A stretch of 64,000 nt of DNA from contig CBDEHK010000001.1 in NCBI GenBank assembly GCA_965238305.1, positions 2,108,001-2,172,000 of the forward strand, read 5' to 3'. This document shows, piece by piece, positions 36,445-45,439 of the stretch (position 1 is its first letter; each line of letters starts with the position of its first letter). This stretch comes from CBDCGJ01 sp965238305. GTDB lineage: Bacteria; Pseudomonadota; Alphaproteobacteria; GCA-2731375. The translations under genes and the position numbers were made by a program. The notes under the pieces were generated by a model. That model ran no database searches. It was not told the DNA's origin and was given only the letters and a program-made list of their open reading frames with translations.

Positions 36445-38036
36445 ATACGGAAGTCGCGGTTGGTGCGAACCGATTAGAGCTGTTGCAAATTGCTGACGCA
36501 GTTGCACGGGAAAAATCGATTGAACATGAAATTGTTATCGAGGCAATGGAAGAAGCGATTGAGCGGGCGGCCCGCTCGCGTTATGGCCAGGAAAACGATA
36601 TCCGCGCCAATATTGACCGCAAATCCGGTGATATTAAACTTTATCGGGTGATGACAGTGGTCGAGGAGGTCGAAAATGAATCGACCGAACTGATGCTGGC
36701 CGATGCTCGCCACCAAAAAACCGACGCTGAAATTGGCGAAGAATTGATCGATCCATTACCACCGATTGATTTCGGTCGGATCGCGGCACAAACCGCGAAA
36801 CAAGTGATTGTGCAAAAAGTGCGTGAAGCCGAGCGCGAGCGTCAGTTTGAAGAATACAAAGATCGTATCGGCGAAGCTGTCAACGGCGTCGTCAAACGCG
36901 TGGAATATGGCAATGTCGTTGTCGATCTGGGACGGGCCGAATCAATCATTCGACGCGACGAATTGCTGCCTCGGGAAAGTTTCCGCCAAGGCGACCGGGT
37001 GCGCGCCTATATCTATGATGTGCGCCGGGAACAGCGTGGGCCACAAATTTTCCTTTCACGCTCCCACCCCCAATTCATGGCGTTATTGTTTACCCAGGAA
37101 GTGCCGGAAATTTATGATGGCATTATTCAGATCAAGGCAGTGGCTCGTGATCCCGGCAGCCGGGCGAAAATTGCCGTGGTCTCCAACGATACCAGTATCG
37201 ATCCAGTTGGCGCTTGTGTTGGTATGCGCGGCAGCCGCGTGCAAGCAGTTGTCAATGAGCTGCAAGGGGAAAAAATCGACATCATTCAATGGTCACCCGA
37301 TCCGGCAGCCTTCCTAGTCAACGGACTGGCGCCGGCTGAAGTGGTCAAAGTTGTCATGGATGAAGAGGTCGAGAAGTTCGAAGTAGTCGTGCCGGACGAT
37401 CAGCTTAGTTTGGCGATTGGCCGGCGCGGACAAAATGTCCGTCTGGCCTCGCAATTGACTGGTTGGGAAATCGACATTCTGACAGAAGCTGAAGAAAGCG
37501 AACGCCGTCAGGAAGAGATGCGCCAACGCAGTCAATTATTTATGGATGCCCTGTTCATCGACGAAATGATGGCGCAGTTGTTAGCCACCGAAGGGTTCGC
37601 CCGGGTTGAGGAAATTGCTTATGTCCCGGCGGAAGAGATTGCGGGCTTGGAAGGATTTGACGAAGATTTAGCCGAAGCCCTGCAGGAACGGGCGCAGGAT
37701 TATTTGTCGAAGCGGGATGCCGAAGATTCTGAACGTCGCGTAGAGCTTGGCGTCAGTGAGGAATTGGCGAACTTGGAAGGTTTGACGCCAGGTATGCTGG
37801 TGACCCTTGGCGAAAACGAAATCAAGACTTTGGATGATTTTGCTGAACTGGCCACGGACGAGCTGACCAGCCCAGAAGATGGTCTGCTGCGTGAGTTCGA
37901 TCTTGGCGAAGAGCAAGCGAGCAGTATGATCATGGCGGCGCGCGCGCATTGGTTCGAAGATGAAGACGAGCCGGCCACGGCAGACGCAAGTGATGCAGAC
38001 GCGCCAACGGCAGAAGTGGTCAGAGAAGAGGTATAG
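36441..38036 (+). CDS. nusA: Transcription termination/antitermination factor NusA
   Basis: NusA binds RNA polymerase and nascent RNA. The 531 residues show the N-terminal RNA polymerase-binding domain (1-135), the S1 domain (GEAVNGVVKRVEYGNVVVDLG, about 140-200), the KH1/KH2 domains (DPVGACVGMRGSRVQAVVNELQGEKIDI and LAIGRRGQNVRLASQLTGWEIDI), and two C-terminal acidic helix-hairpin repeats. The GTG start overlaps rimP. The acidic tail ends ADAPTAEVVREEV. Confidence 0.96.
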   Translation: MNTEVAVGANRLELLQIADAVAREKSIEHEIVIEAMEEAIERAARSRYGQENDIRANIDRKSGDIKLYRVMTVVEEVENESTELMLADARHQKTDAEIGEELIDPLPPIDFGRIAAQTAKQVIVQKVREAERERQFEEYKDRIGEAVNGVVKRVEYGNVVVDLGRAESIIRRDELLPRESFRQGDRVRAYIYDVRREQRGPQIFLSRSHPQFMALLFTQEVPEIYDGIIQIKAVARDPGSRAKIAVVSNDTSIDPVGACVGMRGSRVQAVVNELQGEKIDIIQWSPDPAAFLVNGLAPAEVVKVVMDEEVEKFEVVVPDDQLSLAIGRRGQNVRLASQLTGWEIDILTEAEESERRQEEMRQRSQLFMDALFIDEMMAQLLATEGFARVEEIAYVPAEEIAGLEGFDEDLAEALQERAQDYLSKRDAEDSERRVELGVSEELANLEGLTPGMLVTLGENEIKTLDDFAELATDELTSPEDGLLREFDLGEEQASSMIMAARAHWFEDEDEPATADASDADAPTAEVVREEV

Positions 38037-38051
38037 GGGGCGCACGCCACA

Positions 38052-38663
38052 TTGACGTCAGCTCGACAAGTTAAATCTGACGCAGGCAGTCGGCAACGAC
38101 GCTGTATCGCCAGCCGGGAAAGTCAGACAACGGATCGCATGATCCGATTTGTAGTTGGACCGAATAGTCAGATTGTACCGGATCTATTTGAGCGCCTACC
38201 GGGCCGGGGCATTTGGTTGGTTGCGGAGCGCACGCGGGTTGAAATGGCTGTGACTAAGAATTTGTTTGCGAAAGCGGCAAAGCAGAAAGTAAATGTGGAC
38301 AAGGAACTGTCGTCACAGTTGGAAGTCATGCTGGCCCGAAGTTGTTTGAATTTACTCGGTCTGGCACAGCGTAGCGGCGAAATTAGAACCGGTTTTGAAA
38401 AAGTCCGCGGCTTTTTGAAATCCGGGGATGCGGCGATATTGCTGGCGGCGACGGATGCGGCGGAAGATGGACGCACTAAATTGCGTAAATTGGCGGCTGG
38501 CGTGTCCGAAGAGACAAAATTGATGGAAATGTTTTCATCAAACGAATTGAGTTTGGCATTAGGCCACCAAAATGTGGTACATGCTGCGGTAAGGTTCGGT
38601 GGCTTAGCCGAGCGATTGAAACGAGAGGCCTTGCGGCTTGGTGGTTTTAGGGAAAAATCCTAA
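38052..38663 (+). CDS. ylxR: YlxR-type RNA-binding protein (DUF448 plus L7Ae-like domain)
   Basis: This 203-residue protein combines an N-terminal YlxR domain (RQRRCIASRESQTTDRMIRFVVGPN, LPGRGIWLVAERT) with an L7Ae/YlxQ-like RNA-binding domain (LNLLGLAQRSGEIRTGFEKVR, AILLAATDAAEDGRTKL). Such proteins sit between nusA and infB and bind RNA or nucleoid components. The start is a TTG at 38052, fifteen bases after nusA. The exact role in this group is unknown. Confidence 0.9.
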   Translation: MTSARQVKSDAGSRQRRCIASRESQTTDRMIRFVVGPNSQIVPDLFERLPGRGIWLVAERTRVEMAVTKNLFAKAAKQKVNVDKELSSQLEVMLARSCLNLLGLAQRSGEIRTGFEKVRGFLKSGDAAILLAATDAAEDGRTKLRKLAAGVSEETKLMEMFSSNELSLALGHQNVVHAAVRFGGLAERLKREALRLGGFREKS

Positions 38664-38769
38664 GATTTACGGGCGCTGCAGGGGACTGCTCGTTCGTCGA
38701 TTTGCGAACTAGGGCCGATTATTTGTAAAGTGGCGCAGATTTGCGCAACGATGGTAGGAAATATACGAC

Positions 38770-41334
38770 GTGAGCGACTCCGAAAAGAAAGCAACGCTGA
38801 CACTATCAAAGGACAAGAAGGAACCTTTGCGCCTTGGCTTGAAGGCTGGCGGAGATAGCGCCTCCGCGCGTCCTTCTGGTGGCGGCCGTGGACGTAGTGT
38901 TCAAGTGGAAGTTCGCCGCAAACGTGTTATCGCCCGCGATACCCAACCGGAAGCCGCAGATGTGTCGGAACAAACGCACGAACCGGTTGCTGTCCCGACC
39001 ACCACACCGGCGCCAGAGCCAAAAGTTGTGACAACACTGCCGGATGCTGCCATTCGTAATTTGAGCACGGCGGAAAAAGCGGCACGCGCCCGCGCGCTTG
39101 CAGAAGCCGAAGAAGTGGAAGCGGCGCGGATCGTCACGGAAGAACAGGAAGCCAAGCGCCGCGCTGAAGAGGAACAGATACTCAAAGTACAAGCGGCCGA
39201 AGAGGCAGAAAAACAGGCGGAAGAAGATAAACGCCGAACAGAAGAAAATGCGGTAAATGGTGATGAGGCGACTGCGGCCGCTGCGAACGAGCCGGCCCCA
39301 ATAGAAGAAATACCGGTACCGCAGCCGGAACCAGTGAAACCGGCGCCAATTCGCGAAACAACGCGCAATATCGATGTCGAAGAGAGTAGCGATCGCGGTG
39401 CCCGAAATCGTGCTGCCGGACGAGGTCGTGGCGAAGATCAGCGTCGACGCGGCCGTCGGTTGACGGTAACGCAGGCCTTGAGTGACGATGAAGAGCGGAC
39501 CCGCAGTCTGGCTTCAGTTCGCCGCCAACGGGCGCGCAACAAACAAGCCCGCACGGCGGAACCGCCGGTAAAAGTTGTTCGCGAAGTCGTCATACCTGAA
39601 ACCATAACGGTTGCAGACCTAGCTAACCGGATGGCGGAGCGCGGCGTCGATGTGATCAAAATATTGATGGGTATGGGCGTGATGGCCAATGCCAGCCAAG
39701 TTATCGACGCCGACACCGCGGAAATAGTGGTGACGGAAATGGGACACAAGCCGCAACGGGTCAGTGAAGCCGATGTTGAAATCGGTCTTGGTGGTGCCGA
39801 AGACCGAGATGAAGAAATGCAACCCCGGACCCCAGTTGTGACCGTTATGGGCCATGTCGATCATGGTAAAACTTCGCTGCTGGATGCCTTGCGTGAATCT
39901 GATGTCGCCGGCGGTGAAGCAGGTGGCATTACGCAGCATATTGGTGCGTACCAAATTCTTTCGAATGCCGGTAACCGCATCACCTTCATCGATACGCCTG
40001 GCCACGCTGCGTTTACCGCGATGCGTCAGCGCGGGGCTAGTGTGACCGATATCGTTATTCTTGTGGTCGCGGCCGACGATGGCGTCATGCCGCAAACGAT
40101 TGAAGCCATTAACCATGCCAAAGCAGCAGAAGTACCGATCATCGTGGCGATCAACAAAATCGATCTCCCGGACTCAAACCCTGACCGCGTGAAACAGGAA
40201 TTGCTGCAGCATGAGGTGATTTCCGAAGATTTTGGCGGTGACGTGCAGATGGTTCCGGTCTCGGCCCTGCAAAAAACCAATTTGGACGGTCTCGAAGAAG
40301 CGGTCATGTTGCAAGCGGAACTGCTGGAACTGACGGCTAACCCGGACCGTAATGCAGAAGGTATCGTTGTTGAAGCGGAGCTTGACAAAGGGCGCGGCCC
40401 GGTGGCGACCGTTTTGGTGCAAAAGGGTTCTTTGAACAAAGGCGACATATTTGTCGCCGGGGCGGAATATGGCCGGGTTCGCTCGCTGATAGATAGTTAT
40501 GGTGCGGTAATTGAAGCGGCTGGACCTTCGATCCCGGTCGAAGTCTTGGGCCTCAACGGAACGCCAAAAGCCGGCGATATGTTCACAGTTGTCGAAACCG
40601 AGGCGCAAGCCCGCGAAGTCAGTGAATATCGCCAACGTGTCGATCAGCAAAAACGAGCCGTTGCAATCGCCGGCACGACGTCCCTTGAAGCGATGTTTGA
40701 GAAGATCAAAGAAGGTGAAGTCGAGGAGCTTCCCATCGTTGTCAAAGCCGATGTGCAAGGCTCGATGGAGGCTATTCTTGGTGCTGCCGATAATCTTAGA
40801 AACGATGAAGTCGCAGTACGTGTGCTTCATTCCGGTGTTGGTGGGATCACGGAATCAGATGTTACCCTAGCGGCAGCGTCGGAAGGTGTTGTCATCGGAT
40901 TCAATGTGCGCGCGAATGTACAGGCCCGCGAATTGGCCCGGCGCGAAGGCACCGATATTCGCTACTATTCGATCATCTATGAATTGGTCGATGACTTGAG
41001 AGCGGTTTTGTCCGGCATGTTGGCGCCGCATATTTCCGAAACTATCGTTGGCAATGCTGAAATTTTGGAAGTGTTCTCGGTTTCGAAAGTTGGACGCATC
41101 GCCGGTTGCCGGGTCACCGAAGGGATGGCGAAACGCGACGCCTTTATTCGGGTATTGCGCGACGATGTAGTCATTCACGAGGGACAGATGGCGTCCTTGA
41201 AACGTTTCAAGGATGACGCACGGGAAGTTCGCGAAGGCAACGAATGCGGCATCGGTATTGATAATTATCAAGATCTTCGCGCCGGCGACGTATTCGAGAT
41301 TTTCGAGAAAGAGGAAATCGAACGCACCCTTTGA
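38770..41334 (+). CDS. infB: Translation initiation factor IF-2
   Basis: This GTPase delivers initiator tRNA to the 30S subunit. The 854 residues have a long charged Ala/Glu-rich N-terminal region (residues 50-230) with a basic Arg/Gly-rich stretch, an N2 domain around residue 270, the G domain with GHVDHGKTS (G1), DTPGHAAF (G3) and NKIDLPDSN (G4), and the C-terminal C1/C2 domains that bind fMet-tRNA. The GTG start at 38770 leads into VSDSEKKATLTLSKDKKEPL, a typical alphaproteobacterial IF-2 N-terminus. Confidence 0.96.
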   Translation: MSDSEKKATLTLSKDKKEPLRLGLKAGGDSASARPSGGGRGRSVQVEVRRKRVIARDTQPEAADVSEQTHEPVAVPTTTPAPEPKVVTTLPDAAIRNLSTAEKAARARALAEAEEVEAARIVTEEQEAKRRAEEEQILKVQAAEEAEKQAEEDKRRTEENAVNGDEATAAAANEPAPIEEIPVPQPEPVKPAPIRETTRNIDVEESSDRGARNRAAGRGRGEDQRRRGRRLTVTQALSDDEERTRSLASVRRQRARNKQARTAEPPVKVVREVVIPETITVADLANRMAERGVDVIKILMGMGVMANASQVIDADTAEIVVTEMGHKPQRVSEADVEIGLGGAEDRDEEMQPRTPVVTVMGHVDHGKTSLLDALRESDVAGGEAGGITQHIGAYQILSNAGNRITFIDTPGHAAFTAMRQRGASVTDIVILVVAADDGVMPQTIEAINHAKAAEVPIIVAINKIDLPDSNPDRVKQELLQHEVISEDFGGDVQMVPVSALQKTNLDGLEEAVMLQAELLELTANPDRNAEGIVVEAELDKGRGPVATVLVQKGSLNKGDIFVAGAEYGRVRSLIDSYGAVIEAAGPSIPVEVLGLNGTPKAGDMFTVVETEAQAREVSEYRQRVDQQKRAVAIAGTTSLEAMFEKIKEGEVEELPIVVKADVQGSMEAILGAADNLRNDEVAVRVLHSGVGGITESDVTLAAASEGVVIGFNVRANVQARELARREGTDIRYYSIIYELVDDLRAVLSGMLAPHISETIVGNAEILEVFSVSKVGRIAGCRVTEGMAKRDAFIRVLRDDVVIHEGQMASLKRFKDDAREVREGNECGIGIDNYQDLRAGDVFEIFEKEEIERTL

Positions 41335-41383
41335 GTTTTATACTCTGATTAGTGTGTTATTCCATCGGGACAGGCAAAAGCTC

Positions 41384-41827
41384 ATGGCTAGAAAGAATCG
41401 TAGTGCCGAAAAAGGCGCCGCCATGCGTGAACAAAGTCAACGCCAGTTGCGCGTTGGGGAACTTGTTCGCCATGCTTTAAGTGAAATCATTCTACGTGAA
41501 GATTTGCATGACAAGGATCTGGCCGGAGTGACGATCACGATCACGGAAGTGCGCATGACCCCGGATTTGAAACGGGCGACATGCTATGTGATGCCACTTG
41601 GCGGCGACAATCCACAAATCGTCGTCAAAGCTTTAGCACGCGTGGCGCCTCGCCTTAGTCATGAAATCGGCCGTCGGGTGAAACTCAAATTTACACCGCG
41701 CCTGCTGTTTCGGGCTGACAGTACGTTTGCCGAAGCCGAGCGGGTGGACCAAATCCTTCGTAGTCCGAAAGTCGCTGCTGATCTAAACGCAGACGAACAG
41801 AACGAGGTCGTCGACGATGGGGCGTAG
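41384..41827 (+). CDS. rbfA: 30S ribosome-binding factor RbfA
   Basis: RbfA binds the 30S subunit during late 16S maturation. The protein of about 147 residues has the KH-like core QRQLRVGELVRHALSEIILRE, VTITEVRMTPDLKRATCYVMPLG and GRRVKLKFTPRLLFRADSTFAEAERVD. The ATG at 41384 (MARKNRSAEK) is used; a longer frame running back into infB is not family-like. Its 3' end overlaps truB by eleven bases. Confidence 0.94.
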   Translation: MARKNRSAEKGAAMREQSQRQLRVGELVRHALSEIILREDLHDKDLAGVTITITEVRMTPDLKRATCYVMPLGGDNPQIVVKALARVAPRLSHEIGRRVKLKFTPRLLFRADSTFAEAERVDQILRSPKVAADLNADEQNEVVDDGA

Positions 41828-42713
41828 GCGGAAGGGCCTGGCGATCAACGGTTGGGTAATTGTCGACAAATCTGTCGGCATCACCTCAACACAAGCGGTT
41901 GGCAAAGTCCGTTGGCTATTCAATGCCAACAAAGCCGGTCACGCCGGTACCCTTGACCCTTTGGCGAGCGGCTTGTTGCCGATCGCGCTCGGGGAAGCCA
42001 CCAAGGTAATCTCTCACGTTTTTGATGCACCAAAGGAATATCGTTTTACAGTCAAATGGGGTGAAGCGCGGAATACTGACGATGGCGAAGGTGAGGTAGT
42101 TTCGCAATCAGATGCACGACCAACAAAAGCTGAAATAGAAGCCGTGCTGGGAAAGTTCGTCGGTAAGATAGAACAAACACCGCCCAAATTTTCGGCCATC
42201 AAAGTCGACGGCGCGCGCGCTTATGACTTGGCAAGGGATGGTCAGGATGTGGAATTAGTGGCGCGGACGGTGCAAGTTGACGAGCTGAAACTTGTTGCTA
42301 CGGTGAATGTCGATCACACGGATTTTGAAATGCGCTGCGGCAAAGGTACTTATGTTCGGGCGATCGCCCGCGATTTAGGACAAATGTTGGGCTGTTTCGG
42401 CCATATTGTGCAATTGCGCCGCACAATTGTTGGTCCTTTTACTGAAAAAGACGCAATTTCTCTGGATAAGTTAGAGGACTTGAGGCATAAAGGCGCGCTT
42501 GACGAGGTACGTCAATCAGTTGAGACCGCGCTGGTCGACATCCCGGCGCTGGCCGTAACTGGTGCAGAAGCGAAACGCTTGCAATGTGGGCAAAGTCTTC
42601 GCGTCCCAAGTCAAAAAGAAGGAACCGTTTATGTCACCGCTGAAGATCAGTTGGTCGCCATGGCGCAGCTTCACGATGGTGAATTACGCCCGGTTCGTGT
42701 TTTCAATATCTGA
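41817..42713 (+). CDS. truB: tRNA pseudouridine(55) synthase
   Basis: TruB forms pseudouridine 55 in the T-loop of tRNAs. The 298 residues contain the N-terminal GWVIVDKSVGITSTQAV, the catalytic block KAGHAGTLDPLASGLLPIALGEATK with the active Asp, and the C-terminal RCGKGTYVRAIARDLG segment, with an added PUA-like tail. The start lies inside the end of rbfA. The gene is followed 44 bases later by rpsO. Confidence 0.95.
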   Translation: MGRRRKGLAINGWVIVDKSVGITSTQAVGKVRWLFNANKAGHAGTLDPLASGLLPIALGEATKVISHVFDAPKEYRFTVKWGEARNTDDGEGEVVSQSDARPTKAEIEAVLGKFVGKIEQTPPKFSAIKVDGARAYDLARDGQDVELVARTVQVDELKLVATVNVDHTDFEMRCGKGTYVRAIARDLGQMLGCFGHIVQLRRTIVGPFTEKDAISLDKLEDLRHKGALDEVRQSVETALVDIPALAVTGAEAKRLQCGQSLRVPSQKEGTVYVTAEDQLVAMAQLHDGELRPVRVFNI

Positions 42714-42757
42714 TACCGCCAGGATGGCGATGTCGGTAAATTAGGATGGAGCATCCG

Positions 42758-43027
42758 ATGTCGATTACAGTCGAACGGAAGTCTGAACTCGTGAAAGAGT
42801 TCGCAAAAAAAGAAAGAGATACTGGTTCGCCAGAAGTGCAGATTGCAATTTTGACCGAACGTATCGTCAATCTAACCGAACATTTCAAAGAACATAACAA
42901 AGATAACCACTCGCGGCGCGGCCTGTTGAAAATGGTCTCGAAGCGTCGTCGTCTTTTGGATTACCTCAAAGGCAAAGATCATGCCCGGTATGAAGACGTC
43001 ATCAAGCGCTTGGGTCTGCGCAAATAA
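42758..43027 (+). CDS. rpsO: 30S ribosomal protein S15
   Basis: The 89-residue S15 has the usual TGSPEVQIAILTERI, LTEHFKEHNKDNHSRRGL and VSKRRRLLDYLKGKD segments and binds 16S rRNA helices 20-22. The ATG at 42758 (MSITVERKSELV) with GGATGGAG upstream is chosen over one four codons earlier, giving the standard length. It forms the classic rpsO-pnp pair. Confidence 0.97.
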   Translation: MSITVERKSELVKEFAKKERDTGSPEVQIAILTERIVNLTEHFKEHNKDNHSRRGLLKMVSKRRRLLDYLKGKDHARYEDVIKRLGLRK

Positions 43028-43235
43028 TGATCCATCACAGCCTGCGAATAGTCGCGGCTGTTCACAAAAGTCTTTCCTGTGCAACCTGGGAATAGCATGA
43101 GCGGTGGCCGGTGAATAATTCCGGCTTTCGAATGTTATTGCAGTTTCCGAAAACGTTGAACTGGTGAAAGACAGAAGGAGAATTCAGTTTGACCCTATAG
43201 GAGGGCAGACGAATTCGTAGGTAAGGACGAGAGAT
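43028..43235 (+). promoter_or_regulatory. rpsO-pnp intergenic leader with hairpins
   Basis: The 208 bases between rpsO and pnp contain at least one stem-loop (GCCGG/CCGGC around 43106-43124), a second imperfect one (AGCCTGCGA/TCGCGGCT, about 43039-43060), and a polypurine ribosome site AGGAGGGC further on. In E. coli the equivalent leader is cut by RNase III and used for PNPase autoregulation. That role here is inferred from position and structure. Confidence 0.5.
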
Positions 43236-45377
43236 ATGAGCCTATTTGATATACACAAGAAAGAAATAGAATGGGGCGGCCGCAAACTGGTTTTTGAAAC
43301 CGGTCGTGTTGCTCGCCAAGCAGATGGTGCCGTCATGGTCAAATATGACGAAACCTCTGTACTTTGTACCGTGGTTGGGGAAAGAGAACCCCGCCCGGGA
43401 TTGGATTTTTTCCCGCTGACCGTTAATTATGTAGAAAAGACTTACGCCGCCGGTAAAATTCCTGGCGGTTTTTTCAAACGTGAAGGACGTCCGTCGGAAA
43501 AAGAAACTTTGACATCGCGTTTGATCGATCGGCCGATCCGTCCGCTTTTTGCTGGCGGTTTCCGTAATGAAACGCAAATCATCTGCACCACGTTGAGTTT
43601 TGATCTGGAAAATGATCCGGATATTGCAGCTCTAGTTGGCACATCTGCGGCATTGACAATTTCCGGTATGCCTTTCATGGGCCCAATCGGTGCCGCGCGT
43701 GTCGGCTACAAGGACGGGGAATATATCCTAAATCCCACCACCGATCAGTTGGAAGAAAGCGAACTCGACATGGTCGTCGCTGGCACCAAAGACGCCGTGA
43801 TGATGGTCGAAAGTGAAGCAAGCGAGCTTCCCGAAGACGTCATGCTGGGCGCTGTAATGTTCGCGCATAAAGAAATGCAAGTCGTGATCGACGCCATTAT
43901 CGAGTTGGCGGAATTAGCAGCGAAAGATCCTTGGAACATTGCCGAGGCGCCTGATATGTCGGCTGAGCTGAAGCAAATTGCCGACCTTTGCGAAACCGAC
44001 CTACGGTCCGCTTATGCAGAACCGGTGAAACAAACCCGCTCCAACTTGATTTCTGAGTTGCGGAACAAAGCAGTTGAAGAGCTTTCTGGCGACGAAGACG
44101 GCATGAGTTCCAGTCTTGTAAACGATCTTTTTAAGAAATTGGAAAAGAATATCGTTCGCGGTCAGATCATTGACAGCGGTCAACGTATCGATGGTCGCGA
44201 TACGCGTACCGTACGGCCGATCGAAAGCCAAGTAGGCGTCTTGCCGCGCACACATGGTGCGGCATTATTCACCCGCGGTGAAACTCAGGCGTTGGTTGTT
44301 ACGACGCTCGGCACTGGTGATGATGAGCAATTCGTCGACGCTCTTGGTGGCAGCTATCGCGAAAACTTTATGCTGCATTATAACTTCCCGCCATATTCGG
44401 TCGGTGAAGCCGGTCGCTTTGGCTTCACTAGTCGCCGGGAAGTCGGCCATGGCAAACTTGCCTGGCGTGCCCTTCGGGCAGTCCTGCCGACCAAGGATGA
44501 CTTTCCATACACAATCCGCATAGTTTCGGAAATTACCGAATCGAACGGCTCTTCTTCGATGGCTTCGGTCTGCGGCGGTTCCCTCTCGATGATGGATGCC
44601 GGTGTCCCGTTGAAGGCGTCGGTTGCAGGTATCGCCATGGGCCTTATCCTGGAAGGCGAAAAATACGCCATCCTATCCGATATTCTGGGTGACGAAGATC
44701 ACTTGGGTGACATGGATTTCAAGGTTGCGGGCACGGCTGACGGTGTGACCTCGCTACAGATGGATATCAAAGTGGCCGGTATTACCGAAGCCATCATGAA
44801 GGATGCGTTGGCGCAGGCTCAAGAAGGCCGCCAGCACATTCTGGGTGAAATGGCTAAGGCGATCGACGTTCACCGCGATAGCCTGAGCGAAACTGCTCCG
44901 AAGATCGAGCAGATCAAAATTCCGGTCGACAAGATCCGTGAAGTGATCGGTAGCGGCGGCAAAATCATCCGATCGATCGTTGAAGAAACCGGCGCCAAGA
45001 TCAATATTGACGATGACGGCACTGTGCAAATCGCCTCTCCCGATCAAGCGAAGATCGACGCGGCGATGGAGTGGGTCAAAGGCATCGTTGCCGAACCGGA
45101 AGTTGGTCTGGTCTATAAAGGCAAGGTTGTGAAGGTCGTCGATTTCGGGGCCTTTGTGAACTTCATCGGCAATCGCGACGGTCTTTGCCATATCTCCGAA
45201 TTGGCCGACCACCGGGTTAAGCAGGTTACTGACATTGTCAACGAAGGTGACGAAATCTTCGTCAAATGCCTAGCTATTGATGATCGTGGCAAAGTCCGCT
45301 TGTCAATGCGGGTGGTCGATCAAGAGACCGGTGACGAAATTGTCAAAGAAGACGAAAAAGCTGAAGGCGACGACTAA
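43236..45377 (+). CDS. pnp: Polyribonucleotide nucleotidyltransferase (PNPase)
   Basis: This 713-residue phosphorolytic 3'-5' exoribonuclease acts in mRNA decay. The two RNase PH cores (for example VNYVEKTYAAGKIPGGFFKREGRPSEKE and the second with RTHGAALFTRGETQALV) are joined by the all-helical linker. A KH domain (IPVDKIREVIGSGGKIIRSI) and an S1 domain (GKVVKVVDFGAFVNFI, DGLCHISELADHRV) close the C-terminus. It is the last gene of the long plus-strand block. Confidence 0.97.
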   Translation: MSLFDIHKKEIEWGGRKLVFETGRVARQADGAVMVKYDETSVLCTVVGEREPRPGLDFFPLTVNYVEKTYAAGKIPGGFFKREGRPSEKETLTSRLIDRPIRPLFAGGFRNETQIICTTLSFDLENDPDIAALVGTSAALTISGMPFMGPIGAARVGYKDGEYILNPTTDQLEESELDMVVAGTKDAVMMVESEASELPEDVMLGAVMFAHKEMQVVIDAIIELAELAAKDPWNIAEAPDMSAELKQIADLCETDLRSAYAEPVKQTRSNLISELRNKAVEELSGDEDGMSSSLVNDLFKKLEKNIVRGQIIDSGQRIDGRDTRTVRPIESQVGVLPRTHGAALFTRGETQALVVTTLGTGDDEQFVDALGGSYRENFMLHYNFPPYSVGEAGRFGFTSRREVGHGKLAWRALRAVLPTKDDFPYTIRIVSEITESNGSSSMASVCGGSLSMMDAGVPLKASVAGIAMGLILEGEKYAILSDILGDEDHLGDMDFKVAGTADGVTSLQMDIKVAGITEAIMKDALAQAQEGRQHILGEMAKAIDVHRDSLSETAPKIEQIKIPVDKIREVIGSGGKIIRSIVEETGAKINIDDDGTVQIASPDQAKIDAAMEWVKGIVAEPEVGLVYKGKVVKVVDFGAFVNFIGNRDGLCHISELADHRVKQVTDIVNEGDEIFVKCLAIDDRGKVRLSMRVVDQETGDEIVKEDEKAEGDD

Positions 45378-45406
45378 GAAGCCGAAGCAAGTCTTTCGGG
45401 AGGCGG

Positions 45407-45439
45407 AAAAAGCGCGGCCATTTGGCCGCGCTTTTTTTT
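45407..45439. terminator. Strong intrinsic terminator after pnp
   Basis: A ten-base-pair G+C-rich stem (AGCGCGGCCA/TGGCCGCGCT) with a two-base loop is flanked by A4 and T8 runs, so it can act on either strand. It separates pnp from the convergent membrane-protein gene, whose stop lies within its right edge. Confidence 0.92.

Noticed and set aside
41213..41383. RbfA start inside infB
   Set aside because: The added 57 residues read as out-of-frame IF-2 codons, and the normal RbfA N-terminus starts at 41384.
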